From NCBI GenBank assembly GCA_022376515.1, contig WTXI01000017.1:248001-312000 (forward strand): 64,000 nt of DNA, read 5' to 3'. The position numbers and the translations under genes are program-made. The DNA comes from Lactifluus volemus. Taxonomy: Eukaryota > Basidiomycota > Agaricomycetes > Russulales > Russulaceae. The notes under the pieces are model-generated. The model was not told the DNA's origin. It saw only the letters and a program-made list of their open reading frames with translations, and searched no databases. Positions 12,010-22,500 of this stretch are shown piece after piece (position 1 is the stretch's first letter; every line of letters begins with the position of its first letter).

Positions 12010-12434
12010 GTAACACGGATCGCAGGGTCGCTATCAGTCCACAGCATCCGCATAAAGCCCATATTTGCAAAGTTGATACTTAGTACGTCCACAGATGGCG
12101 TAAGACCGTTAGGGGTGATAGAACCTCTGGCGACGGAATGGATGGCATCCAAGCACATCAACAGGCGATACTTGCGCACTTTCCCGTCGAGTCCAGCCGC
12201 AAGTGATGCACAGCTTCGTAGGAGAGTATGGAGATGATCGCGAAAGCGAATACCTCTGGACCAGATGGAGGTTGCTCCGGCCTTGCATTTGTCAGCCAGC
12301 GCAGGAAGCTTGAACAGCCAACGAAGCGCCTCGACCTCTACTTCCACTGGAGCTTTCAGGGTTCCTTTGATGATGCTCCCCCCAAAACCCGTCCTTGAGA
12401 TGTTCCGCATGTCTCTCCACAACTTCTTCTGCAT
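12010..12434 (-). pseudogene. Fragment of an unrecognised gene in unit 3
   Basis: A minus-strand open stretch (LRWLFKLPALADKCKAGATS, then KYRLLMCLDAIHSVARGSIT, then GFMRMLWTDSDPAIRVTSRS) has the residue make-up of a real helical protein. It is absent from the other units. It recalls large hypothetical proteins common in some Agaricomycetes, but no function is known to me. Its low-numbered end fuses into unit sequence near 12010. It appears to be an exon captured into this unit. Confidence 0.5.
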
Positions 12435-13249
12435 ATTGTGATTTCGACAAGGTCGCGGTTAATGCGGTACGACGGACCGGACGGGTAAAGAAGTCACGTG
12501 CCATTTCGGCTGCGAGAGAGCCCTTAAAGGTAGTTGTGCCCTCCAGCGTTTGGGACAAGGGCTGTAACGATGGTGCGCCTCCCTGCCCTGTCAGTAGCTG
12601 ATAAAAACACAAGCTCAGGTTGGATCATCCTAAGCCAGGCTAGAGTCTAGTCCCCGGCAACATATGGGTATACGGTCTGCTGGATCGGAATGCGCAATCT
12701 TGCTTTCTCCATGACTTTTGCTCCTCTTCCTTGAAACGGTTCTTTGTGCATTACGACTGTCTTCAGAGAGAACGCAGGGCTGCCAAGGGGGGAAGGGGGT
12801 TGTAGATGGGGAGGAGCAAGGTTCCAGTCCTCTTTACAAGTCAGGCAGCTAATTTGGGCAAGTAGGTATTGGGAAGGAACACGATGGATGATGTTAGTCG
12901 GACAGCTTGTAATTTGCCATGATTGTCGAGAACAGTACCGACTTTTGTGCGGTAGGAGGAAGAGTGCATGTTCTACTGTAACCGTCGGCTGCACTGACAC
13001 AAGATGTAGCATGCAAGCCCTTATGCCTCAGAGGCTGGGAAGGGTGGCTTTGATATGCACTTGTTTTCACTGAATGTGGTGTGATGTGGTTATGGTTATG
13101 GAGATTGTATAGAGAAAACTAAGATGTCTTCGACTTACGACTCCATGCTACGGTATCGTTCGTACTGACAGGGTGTGACAGCTACAGTAGAAGGACATTG
13201 CAGCTGCTTAGCAGCCTAAAAAAAGGAAGAGTAAACGGAGAGACGCACA

Positions 13250-13490
13250 TCCCACCCAACCAAAAAAAGCAGACCAGGAATAATTCGTCGTAGCACAGCG
13301 AGCGACATACTCGACGTTGAAGGGCGGTACGAGGATGGACTCCATGCTGAATCAAAAGCCCCCCGGCAAGGAGTAGAACACGGGGATGGTCTCCAGTATG
13401 ATGAAGGGAGGAGAGAAAGTGATGAGGGAAGAACATGCCCAAGCACCGCCGTGGGTGACGAGTTGGGCCGCTTGAGCGGGAAGGGTGCTC
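13250..13490 (-). pseudogene. Kv-type potassium channel fragment, unit 3
   Basis: S1- and S2-like minus-strand pieces (AVLGHVLPSSLSLL; YVARCATTNYSW; FFGWVG) lie in shifted frames. The layout is the same as in the other units. Confidence 0.45.
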
Positions 13491-13644
13491 TTCATCGTGG
13501 GAATTTAGAGATCGGCAGTGCGATCGTCCCGCCGCGGCACGCAACCTTTCTCCCAATGCCCGACGACAATATGTCTTTTCAACAAAACGTTTCATCTGCC
13601 GAGGATCAGTCACTTCACAATTTGTAGAGTACGTCTTGGCTTGT

Positions 13645-13925
13645 TTTTCAGAAATGTGATGCATACCAAAGATGGAATCACTAGCTCCCCAGGTGGCCCA
13701 TCCTGGTCTCCTTCCAACAGTAGGAAGAAATTCCCTGGAGACTTGGTTGGTATAAACACCCGTCACAGTGTCACCTCGACGAGCGTAATCGTAAGCAACT
13801 ATGTTCGCGTGCCCGTGACTATGATCTCTGATGAGGTATCCAACCCAATTTGGAAGTCCGAGCTCATTGACAGGTTGAAGGACATTTGAGCTCGTCGGAG
13901 GTGGCGCCTGCGCCGTGTAGCCCAC
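13645..13925 (-). pseudogene. GDSL esterase (CE16-like) exon fragment
   Basis: The minus strand encodes GYTAQAPPPTSSNVLQPVNE, then GLPNWVGYLIRDHSHGHANI, then VAYDYARRGDTVTGVYTNQV, then FLPTVGRRPGWATWGASDSI. This is the central part of fungal SGNH/GDSL lipase-esterases of the CE16 type (secreted carbohydrate acetylesterases). The catalytic Ser block and the C-terminal Asp/His block are absent. No other unit has it. It lies where unit sequence should be continuous, so it is a captured exon. Confidence 0.75.
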
Positions 13926-14731
13926 GTTTGGTCGTTCTCAAGTTTTGTCCAACTCGAGCTTATTGTGGTGTTGATCAAGATTAATACTGAGTGGGCTGGA
14001 AGTAAGTTAATGTTAATGGACCTTTTTAGATTTGATTCTAGCTTGGGATTTGAGTCAGGAGATTCACTTACAAATATTTTATAACTTATACGGCGGCATA
14101 CGAAGAGTTCGCGGGCATCATCGTTCACTGACAACCATGTCTCTTTGTAGTGAACACATATAAATACATTACTAACAGCTGATTGCAATCTATTTTGTCC
14201 CGCTCTGCTTACAGTCTTCGTTTATGTGTTTTCCGCACCTAAGATAATGAAAACAGTGGATACTCCGCTGTCCCACTGTGATTAGTAATATAGATGTGTG
14301 ATTTATACGCTGAGGCTATAGTGCTCCGACCCAATATACCGGGCCCATATACCGGGCCAGCATCAAGCGCAGCAGAAATCTGCATTTGGGTACAAACAAA
14401 CCTAGATATTTACGACATACTGTGTTTGGGAAGCTATGCATTATTCAGCTACTGTATTTGGCAAAGCTTGTTTGTACCAGGAACAAAGATTGTACTTTGC
14501 ATTGCAAATTTGCAATCAGCCGTTACTGTAATATACTCATACACGAACAGTAAGTTACCTCACTTACCGAATAAGGAAGGAGACACAAGTTTTCCCCGTC
14601 CCTGTTGTAGCTGAGATCCGTGTTATAATTAAGGATCCAGTTCCCAACATTGCCTTATCATTTTTTCCCTCTCACCTCATACCGTACCAACCAAACCCTC
14701 ACAACACCTTCCCCAACAATTCATAAAGCTC

Positions 14732-14993
14732 ATGCCATCCAAACCTCACTCAAGGACTAATGTCGCACGTATGCCCCTCTTCAATGGGTCTACACACATG
14801 CACATGGGTTAACTGCCTTATAGGAAGGGCCCTGTCTTTCTTCCACTTCTTTCGCAAACACAGATCCCACCAAAAGCCAGGTGAGATAACTCAGAAAACT
14901 CAGTCAGAGCCGCAAATTGGCCAAACTGGGGATACCACCGAACGGAATCTCACGTGGAGGGAATGGTGTCAGATGTGGGAGGAGCGACGCTGA
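14732..14993 (+). CDS. Small spliced array protein, unit 4 copy (68 aa)
   Basis: Exons are 14732-14768 and 14824-14993. The product is MPSKPHSRTNVARRALSF onward to NLTWREWCQMWEERR. A 27-nt in-frame deletion relative to units 1-3 removes nine residues before TTERN. The same deletion is shared with units 6 and 7, which links their ancestry. The reading frame is intact. Confidence 0.65.
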
Positions 14994-16127
14994 CTTCCCA
15001 AGATTCAGTCAAAGGAGGGGGTTGCCCCCAAAAGAAGGACCAGAAGTCACCATTTCCCGAGCACCTTACCTATCCTCATACTATCGCTCGGTCTTTATCT
15101 CAATGTACCTATACACGATTCCCGATGCTGCGTTTTGATCCTTCTAGACCACATTTGCGTGTCTAATTGCTATTGCTATTGCTGTTGGTTAGCAGAGTCA
15201 CCGTCTCATTCTCGGGTTGCGAGCAGCCATCGTGTGGCCAGGCAGCAGACGTTCGCGACGGGCCAGTGATTAGGTATTAAAAAAACATCACGTGCCATTT
15301 CTTTAGGAGGGGCTAGGCCCCGCTAGGGCCTAGTCCCAAGCAATCGCGGTCTGCTGGTAACGACAGTTTCTTCTCCACTACTTTTTGCTTGCAAGGGTTG
15401 TGGATCATGAAAAAGCTGTGTTCAGAGAAAGCACAGCGCCGCCAAGCGCAAAGCGATGGAGTAGCCTGTATACACAACACGAAAAACAAAAATGATGAGC
15501 GACAGACAACCCTTCGAATCGAACTCATCGGGGGTTGTAAGCGAGGTTCCAGCTTTCTTTAAAGGTCAGTCACTGGATCTGGGAGGAACACGATATGAGA
15601 GAGAAGAGAAAGATCCCACCTCCTTGTGCTGTACACCAAAGGGTGGGGGACAGTTTGTTCGTCATTGACTGTTGACGGATGATGATGTGTGGCCTCTTCT
15701 GTCGTGATTTTCCTATCATCTATGATCGTTAGCTTGTACTTTGGCGGAAAGTCGAAAACAGGACCGACCGTATTAAAGGTTCGCTTGTGGACCTTACAAG
15801 GGTCCCCCAGTCTGGACTTTCCGCGTGACTGGTGACTGGCTGCTTTGTAGTGGAAGAGCGCATGTTCTACTGCAACATTCGGCTACACTGACACGAGACA
15901 TAGCATGCAAGCCCTCAGCCTCAGAGGGCCCGGAAGGGGGGCTTTGATATGCCAAGTGGTTCGAGGTTGATGGAGATTACATAGAAAAGGATAGGATGTC
16001 TTCGACTTCCGACTGCATGCTACTGCATACAAGTTCGTACCCATACGGTGTGACAGCTACAGAAGGAGGAATGGGACGGAGGTTGCAACCGCTTAGCTAA
16101 GAAAAAAGGAAGAGGGAACAGAGAGAC

Positions 16128-16382
16128 GTACATCCCACTCAACCAAAAGAAGCAGACCAGGAATAACTGGTCGCGGCACAGCGAGCGACGTACTCGACGG
16201 GGAAGAGCGGCACGAGGGCTGGTTTCAGGGCTGAATCAATGGGCCCCCGGGCAAGGAGTGGAACACGGGCATGGTCTCCAGTATGGTGACGAGCGGGGGG
16301 AAAGATATTAGCGCGGTGGCAAGAACGTGCACAAGCACTGTCGTGGGCGACGAGCCGCTCGAACAGGTTGTAGAGGTCCGGA
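16128..16382 (-). pseudogene. Kv-type potassium channel fragment, unit 4 (disrupted by hAT)
   Basis: S1-like TTVLVHVLATALISFPPLVT and S2-like sequence on minus match unit 0. The hAT insertion falls just 5' of the S1 segment on the minus strand. The rest of the homologous stretch is at 37111-37200. Confidence 0.45.
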
Positions 16383-16515
16383 TAGTGTTGTCACGGCTCG
16401 GCTCAGCTCGGTTTCGGCTCGGCTTCAACCGTTTTTAGTAATTCGTGCCAAGCTGAACCGAGCCGAGCCGATTCAACTATGCGGCTCGGCTCGATTCAGC
16501 TTGCAAGCCGCTTGA
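16375..16515. repeat. hAT left end: target duplication, TIR and subterminal repeats
   Basis: GGTCCGGA (16375-16382) precedes the terminal inverted repeat at 16383-16404. Repeated GCTCGGCTC and its complement GAGCCGAGC, in both orientations up to about 16515, are candidate transposase-binding motifs. Confidence 0.85.
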
Positions 16516-16689
16516 GCCATTCTAATTTCCTCTTTTGGGGTGATGACCATGTTGGAAAAAACCCTTGGCCGCCATCGATAAAGCATCACTTGGCACTTGC
16601 ATCATCAACTTCCCCGACACATCTCTACTCTGGGCATGCCTGGGCATCGTTTGCAAGCTCAATTTCATGATCTGGGAATGGGGTTCACG

Positions 16690-17150
16690 GCCCTCAAAAT
16701 ATATGGGTGAATCGATGTCCTCGTCAACAATGCTGGATATTTTAAACCCGGTGCTGTGGAAGAGCTCCGGTTAGTGTTTTATCCTTTCGTTCGGGCCCTC
16801 CAAGCGGATTTCAAGCCTGTAATTAATTGCTGCACGATTTAGGCCTGAAGACATCCACGCACAGTACCAGATGAATGTATTTGGACCCATCGCGATCATT
16901 CAGGCATTGCTGCCTTCATTCCATGCGCAAGGTACGGCCACATCCTGAACATATCCTCTATGGCGGGCTTCGTGAGCCAGAGTTTTATCGGGGCTTGCAA
17001 CAGCTCCAAGGCGGTGCTTGACTTGTTCTCAGAGATGCTCGCGCTAGAAGTCGCGCCCTTTGGTGTACATGTTCACACCATCGCGGCAAGTGCTTTCCCA
17101 ACCAACGTTTTGGTGGCGGCGGCCAAGAAGGCTAGGGATGGGTGCGTTGG
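16690..17150 (+). pseudogene. Short-chain dehydrogenase/reductase fragment
   Basis: One exon ends IDVLVNNAGYFKPGAVEEL, the NNAG strand-4 motif of the Rossmann fold. An intron with GTTAGTG and TTTAG ends follows. The next exon reads PEDIHAQYQMNVFGPIAIIQ and, after a frame change near the alanine-glutamine junction, GHILNISSMAGFVSQSF. The catalytic Ser block (ISSMAG) is present. The catalytic YxxxK block reads CNSSK, so Tyr is replaced by Cys (TGC). The N-terminal TGxxxGxG motif and the C-terminus are not seen. It is an inactive fragment captured in the hAT element. Confidence 0.8.
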
Positions 17151-17880
17151 CCTTTCAGGATCGTACACGTCGAATTGCATGGCTCACCACTTTGACCGCC
17201 ATTGTTCTTCCCTTCGCCCTCTTCTTCCTCACTTTCCCACCATGTTTCTTCTCCTTTCCTCTCTTCACGGGATGGCTAGATGGCCCTTCACCCGAAATTC
17301 ACGAGGCCAGTGCGGCTAACTGGAGCGGCCATACGACCCACCCACTACATCGTCGGGGACAAACGATCCCGACTATCAAAATATCGATCCTCGCCCCTAC
17401 ATCTTCTGGCGGTTCATCAATCGTCTTCCCATCATCGTCAAGTCCCACTGGCGCTCAAACAGGCACCCAGACTGTACCACTACCAACGGTCCCTATCAAG
17501 GGCCAAGCCATCCGTGAGTGATATATGGAGATGACCTATGACACGATAGATTGGGGTGACAACATCAAGAGCCCCCCGTGGTTCGCTGATATACACATCC
17601 GCACACATTCATTCATCCAAAAAGTCTTCTTTTCTCTACCCAGTTTGTGCAGATTGCCCTTGTCATTATGTCTTCAAGCCCTCGGTCGCAAGTACCCTGG
17701 TTCCCCCTTCTTGCACAGAACCATTCTCGGGCTGCCTTGACTCGGTGTCTGGTGGCTTCGGGGTGGATCATCTGTTGCACCCCCCCGCTTTCTGTCCTGT
17801 CCTCAAGTCCGGCAAGTTTATGATAACTTTCGCTTTCGGCATTGTCACTCTCTTCAAGCAACACTACCGCCACGGCCTCA
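17150..17880. other. Stretch without a recognised gene
   Basis: Open stretches on plus (for example TTLTAIVLPFALFFLTFPPC, a possible membrane helix near 17190-17260) suggest remains of further exons. No family is recognised and frames are interrupted. Confidence 0.4.
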
Positions 17881-17884
17881 AGTG

Positions 17885-18112
17885 GTGATGAGGTGTACAG
17901 CCGTAGCATGTATCGGAACGTGGGAAACGATGACTCCGGTTATATTGTGCTTGAACGCGGTCTCGCCACCATCCCTCTCGCAGGCATTGATGTTCCTTTC
18001 CACTCGCGTTACCTCTGGTCTGGCATCATGCCCTTCCGTGCATGTGAGTGTACTTTTGCTTTTCGCTCTCGCTCAATCTAAGTGACCCTTCAGACCTATC
18101 GAAGAAAGTATG
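17885..18112 (+). pseudogene. Fused fatty-acid synthase fragment A1 (MPT domain)
   Basis: [20 protein letters not shown] followed by [14 protein letters not shown] is the end of the malonyl/palmitoyl-transferase domain of the fungal type I synthase beta part. A GTGAGTG intron follows, then SDPSDLSKKV. The same DPSDLSKKV block recurs at 32342-32370 in a second copy. FAS sequence stops at about 18112 and resumes at about 26925 with the next expected residues. The 8.8 kb between is other material inserted into this copy. Confidence 0.85.
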
Positions 18113-18744
18113 TCATTCCCTTCCCAGGACGTTCCCTCGTCCCCACTCAACCCAACCCTCCTCTCCTCTTCCGCGACTCTGCCAGAGTTCCTGTGCGGTA
18201 ACCGTGCCCACGCCCATGTCCACACCCGTACCAAACCTGTCCTCGAACGGTATCGAGCCACCACTATCCCCTTCGGCAACCACACACTCTCGCCGGCACT
18301 CGCGTCTATTCGCGTGACCTCTAATATTTTTCCCCCGTCCGGGCTCTCTACCGCACAACACGATCACCGAGGATGGTGCCCAGGAGATCGAACTTCCCCC
18401 CTCGCGCGCGGATGTCCCAATACCCAGTACATCTCCGATGGCCTTTCGGCCACAGCAAAAGCTCGGAGAAAGTTTCGCCTTTGGAGCACGTCCTCCGTCC
18501 GATGCCGGTACCAACGGCGACACCCTCACTGACGACCAACCGCCGCTACCTCGTGCGTCCCGCAGAGGGCACCACCAAAAGTACTCCTTATCCCACAACT
18601 TTTTTTCATTCCTCGATCCGGGCTCAACTGCGTTCGGAGATCATGCCTCGCAGCTCACACCACCAACATCGGCATCTCCCCAGTCTGCGGGTTCAAACTT
18701 TGTTTCCTTGTAATTCAAGGTCACCCGTCTCACCACTTTCCGAC
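18113..18744 (+). other. Low-complexity stretch, possibly the 5' part of the CDF gene
   Basis: One frame (18370-18713) reads a Ser/Pro-rich, probably disordered segment including HHQKYSLSHNFFSFLDPGST. Such tails occur ahead of the membrane domain in fungal CDF transporters, so it may belong to the CDF fragment that follows. No firm domain is visible. Confidence 0.35.
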
Positions 18745-18985
18745 ACCAGCGCTTCACCCTTTTCTCACCTAAATGACGATTCTTCTCCTGTAGGAGCCGT
18801 CGGGCAGCTCACGCTTGGTGGGTGGCTATGGATCATCGGCCAGGGTATCGGCTCATTCGCATGCATCGGTTTGGGATACTGGGTCGTCTTTGACGCGATC
18901 GGCGTCGTCGTCAACAAGATTCTCCCAGCGTATCTCCATTGGCCCGTGCAAAAGGCCCGGGTACGACGTCCATTTGGGTGCACAC
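18745..18985 (+). pseudogene. CDF-type metal transporter fragment, first part
   Basis: NDDSSPVGAVGQLTLGGWLW, then IGSFACIGLGYWVVFDAIGV, then a basic loop with RVRRPFG resembles the first membrane helices and the following loop of a ZRG17-like cation diffusion facilitator. The frame leaves this gene at RRPFG, where PIG-O sequence begins. A plausible continuation (FKETVKYLLLSPGEGRHHHP) is found after the PIG-O copy at 25895. Confidence 0.55.
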
Positions 18986-19340
18986 CACTTTTGTTACTTC
19001 GAATCCCCTTGTCCTCAAGTTATACCATTTATCTCACAAACGTGCCATCCTTCTCATCATCGATGCCCTTCGCTTCGACTTTCTCTCTCCACATCCCTCA
19101 GAACCTCATTCCACTTACCATCACCATGTCTTGACCCTCCCTCGCGAACTCACCGCCAAGCAACCACACAACTCGTTTCTCTTCAACGCTTACGCTGACC
19201 CCCCAACAACGACGCTCCAGTGTATCAAGGGCCTCGTCACTGGCTCTCTCCCGACGTTCGTAGACATGGGTTACAACTTTGGAGGTGCGTCCATCGCAGA
19301 GGACTCTATCATCCTCCAGCTCCGACAAGCAAATAAGAAT
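18986..19340 (+). pseudogene. PIG-O/GPI13 fragment, exon before the Ty3 insertion
   Basis: PIG-O/Gpi13 is the ER ethanolamine-phosphate transferase acting on the third mannose of GPI anchors. This exon has the metal-site motif AILLIIDALRFDF and the nucleophile block PPTTTLQCIKGLVTGSLPTF. The first helix and about 100 N-terminal residues are missing, since the preceding sequence is CDF-like. The exon ends QANKN at a GTACGTCC donor. It joins in frame to IAFMGDDTW at 24422 once the intron and the Ty3 element are removed. Confidence 0.9.
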
Positions 19341-19387
19341 GTACGTCCTCCACCACGGTAACAGATCTTCCTGACTCTCTCCGCCGG

Positions 19388-19532
19388 TGGAGGGGCGTGT
19401 GCTGCCGCTCGAGTCGTGGCTTCGCGTCAAGAACCGTTGTTGCACCATTATGTCAGCGGTCTAACTACGTACTCGCTCGCTTAGCCCTTCTCCTCGTGCC
19501 CTTGTCTCGCCTGTCCTCTAACCCCTATTCCA
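19388..19532 (-). repeat. Ty3 element 3' LTR (145 bp)
   Basis: Identical to the 5' LTR. The polyprotein frame runs into it and stops at 19481-19483, about 50 bp inside. Confidence 0.95.
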
Positions 19533-22500
19533 TGCTCCCCTCCCGCGAATAGCGGTGTCCGCACCGCTTCTGCCTCGTCGCTTCCTGGGTTGTTCTCTAG
19601 CCACTCTCTCTGTTCCTGTTCCAGCTTCCCTTTCGGTTTCGGTATGAACTCGCGCAGTCGTCGTGCACTGAATTCCCCTTCGATTTCCTCTCCGTCCAAT
19701 CTCTCCAATGTGTAGGCGTTTCTGATGCGAGTGCGAACGCGGTATGGTTGTGACCATTTGGGGATCAGTTTGCGTTCCGTTTTGAAGGTGTAGTCGAGAT
19801 CACTACGATAGACTTGAACTAGTTGTCCTGTGCAAAATACTACCTCACCTGATTTTTTTAACACCCGTCTGTCGTATGTGTGCTTCCGACTAATGGCATG
19901 CTTGACAATCGCCTCGTACCCGTCGACCCTTTGCTGCGCGGCATACGCCATGTGAACCGCTGCCTCTGCTGCGCTTGGGGTGTCTCGTGCTGCGATCTCT
20001 GGCTCTGTTCTCGGGGTGTTTATTGCCATGCCCAGCAGTAGCTCCTTGGGCGTGAATTTGAGGGCGGGCAGGATGCGTCTGTTGAGCGCCGCGACTGCTG
20101 TGTCGAGGTGGTCTGGCCATGCCTTCGGTAAGTTCCCCCAAGTCCCATCGTCATCTTGTTCTCCAACCTCGGGGGCGCACATGCGTTTTAAGACATGGAG
20201 GAGGATTTTGTTTGTTCCTTCTACTAGCCCGTTGATCCAGGGTGAGTAGGCTGGCGTGACGTGGTGTTTGCACCCGTTGGCTTCGCAGAACTCGCGTACC
20301 GCCGTGTTGTCGAAGTGTGATCCTCCGTCGGTCATAAGTGCTTCGGGTGCGATGAAATTCTTGCCTATTGTGTTGAGCGCGCCTACTGTAGTTTTGGCTG
20401 TCCCTGCTGACTTGTATTTGAACGCCCAAATGTGCTGCGAGAAGGTATCCAGGTACAATCCGATTGTGTGGTACCCTCCTTTCCCTACGGGCATTGACAG
20501 ATAGTCGCCTACCAACAACTCGAATGGGTGACGTCTGGTTATTGGCTGTAGGAGGGCGTTCAGGCGGGTTGGCCCGAAGCTCTTACACTGCGCGCAGCTG
20601 CGGATCGCTCGCATTATTACTAGGTCGAGGTCTGGGCTCGAAATGCGGTCCATTAGCGCCATCTTGATGCCGTCTCGCCCCATGTGGCCTCCCTGCTGGT
20701 GCTGCTCTTCTGCCATCGCCTCTGCCTCCTTCCTCGATGTGCATTCCGTCCTTGTTCTTGCTCGCGTGCTCGTGCCTCCATGGAGCTTCCAAAGCTTCCC
20801 CTCTTCGAGTATGTATTGGGACGCCCTGTGTCGCGCGCGTTTCCGGTCTCGTACCGTTTTCGCACTGTCCTGCCCTAGGATGGCGTCTATGACCTCTATA
20901 AACAGGTGTTCATCCTTGAGGCGTTCTCGGAGTGTTGCCACCTGCTCCCCTGTTGCTCCTTGTAGGGTTAGCAGGATGTCGTTGGTTAGCCCCACCTGCT
21001 CGTCTCTGTCGGGGTTCACCGTCCATGTGCTTCCATCCTCGCTCACTGCTGGCTGTCCTTCCCACTGTCGGCTTAGCCCGTCCGCCACTACGTTTATCTT
21101 GCCTGGAACGTGGCGCACATCCACGATCTGGTGTGCTAGGATTCCATCTCGCCATCTCGCGTGGACCACGCTCGGCTTCTCGCTCAGGAGCGTGTCTCGG
21201 AGGGCCTGGCAATCTGTCTCTATTTCCACTGGAAACCCCCATATCGTGTCTGAGAATTTGTCTAAGGCAAATTTGAGTGCCGCAAACTCCAGTAGGAATG
21301 GCTTGTACTTAGCTTCCGTTACTGATGTTCGTTTCGACGCGAATGCAATCGGGTGGAGCTTCTGTATCACTGTGCCGTCGGGTTTCGTGTGGGGGAATCT
21401 TTGGGCTAGCACGCCTGCGAACCCTTCTTGGCACCCATCTGTTGTGACTACGAATGGCGTGCCATCCCACCTGGGCCCACGCAGTATCGGCTCTGATGTC
21501 ATCTTGATCTTGAGGTCCAGGAATGCTTTCGTGTGGTTCTCTTTCCACCTGCGTTCTAGGTCATGGGCGGCCATGATTCTTCGGTACGACGTTTTCGTGC
21601 AAGGCTGTGGTAGCGTCACTTCCGCCAGTAGATCCCTCAGTGGTCCTTCCACCCGTGCGTAGCCTCGGATGAGGTCCCGGAAGTGCCCCGTTAGACCCAA
21701 AAATGAGACGAGATTCAGCGCGTTTGGAGGCCTTCTCCAGTCGACGATTGCTGTGAGCCTCGTGAGGTCAGGCAAGACACCCTTCGCGCTCACTCTGGCT
21801 CCTGCGAACATGGCTTCTGACATGAAGAGTTGTGACTTGGCTGCGGATAGTGAGAGCTTCCGCTCTCGGACTCGGTCTAGGATCCTTATGAGCTTCTCCT
21901 TCATTCTTTCGAACGTGTCCGCTGCTGAGCCTCCATCGTCTACAAAAATTTCCATGGTCTCGTCCGCAATCAGGTCGTGCAGGTGGTTGGCTGCCACCGC
22001 TGCGAATGCCGTGGGTGCTCCCGTTAGGCCAAACGGCATTCTGACGTACCAGAAGTGTCCAAGACCTTCCACGTAGAAGGCCGTGTAGGGCCGCGATTCC
22101 TGGTCGATTTCGACAGCGTAGAATCCGGAGGCAAAGTCTATTACGCTCACGTACTTGTGGCCGCTTAATCTCTGCTGTTTCGCTCGTATGTCTCCTTGTG
22201 GCATGGGTGCCACCTTTGACAGCTTGTTCACCTCCCGGAAGTCTTGGCATATGCGCCATTTCTGCTCCTCATGCGTCGCAACTGGTTCGGCATTCTTGGG
22301 CCCTTGCCGCGGTGGTACCTGGAAGTGCGGCGTCAGTCCTGCTGCCTCGCACTCGGTATTTACCTTGCGCTGGAGCTCCTCCAGTGTTAGTCCTGTTCCA
22401 TCGTGCTGCTTCTGTCCGAGTGTGGTTGCTGAGACGCACTTAATCTCCGCTGGATCTGCGCGCTCGATGATGCCTGCACCCAACATCTCCAGGACCTTCT

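Larger units (their letters stand above)
11421..14640 (+). repeat. Tandem array unit 3
   Basis: About 3.2 kb. It contains the small spliced gene (11546-11834), an unrecognised gene piece (12010-12434, minus), a Kv-like fragment (13250-13490) and a GDSL esterase piece (13645-13925, minus). The COQ6 region is deleted. Sequence jumps at about 13970 from the middle of the unit to unit-tail sequence (GATCAAGATTAATACTGAG). A TATAAAG box lies near 11442. From 14100 to 14640 no gene is recognised. Confidence 0.8.
14641..16382 (+). repeat. Tandem array unit 4, left part (split by the hAT element)
   Basis: Carries the small gene (14732-14993) and the start of the Kv-like fragment. It is cut at 16382/16383 by the 20.7-kb hAT element and resumes at 37111. 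The uninterrupted target is visible in unit 0 near 1376-1400. From 15000 to 16120 no gene is recognised. That stretch matches unit 0 (390-1130). Confidence 0.85.

Noticed and set aside
13182..13925. 247-codon minus open stretch
   Set aside because: Only its first 92 or so codons are a real family (GDSL esterase). The rest runs by chance through unit and Kv-relic sequence.
20643..21662. 339-codon open stretch on plus inside the Ty3 element
   Set aside because: It is antisense to RT/RNase H coding sequence and has the residue make-up of a shadow frame (Ser/Arg/Cys-rich).
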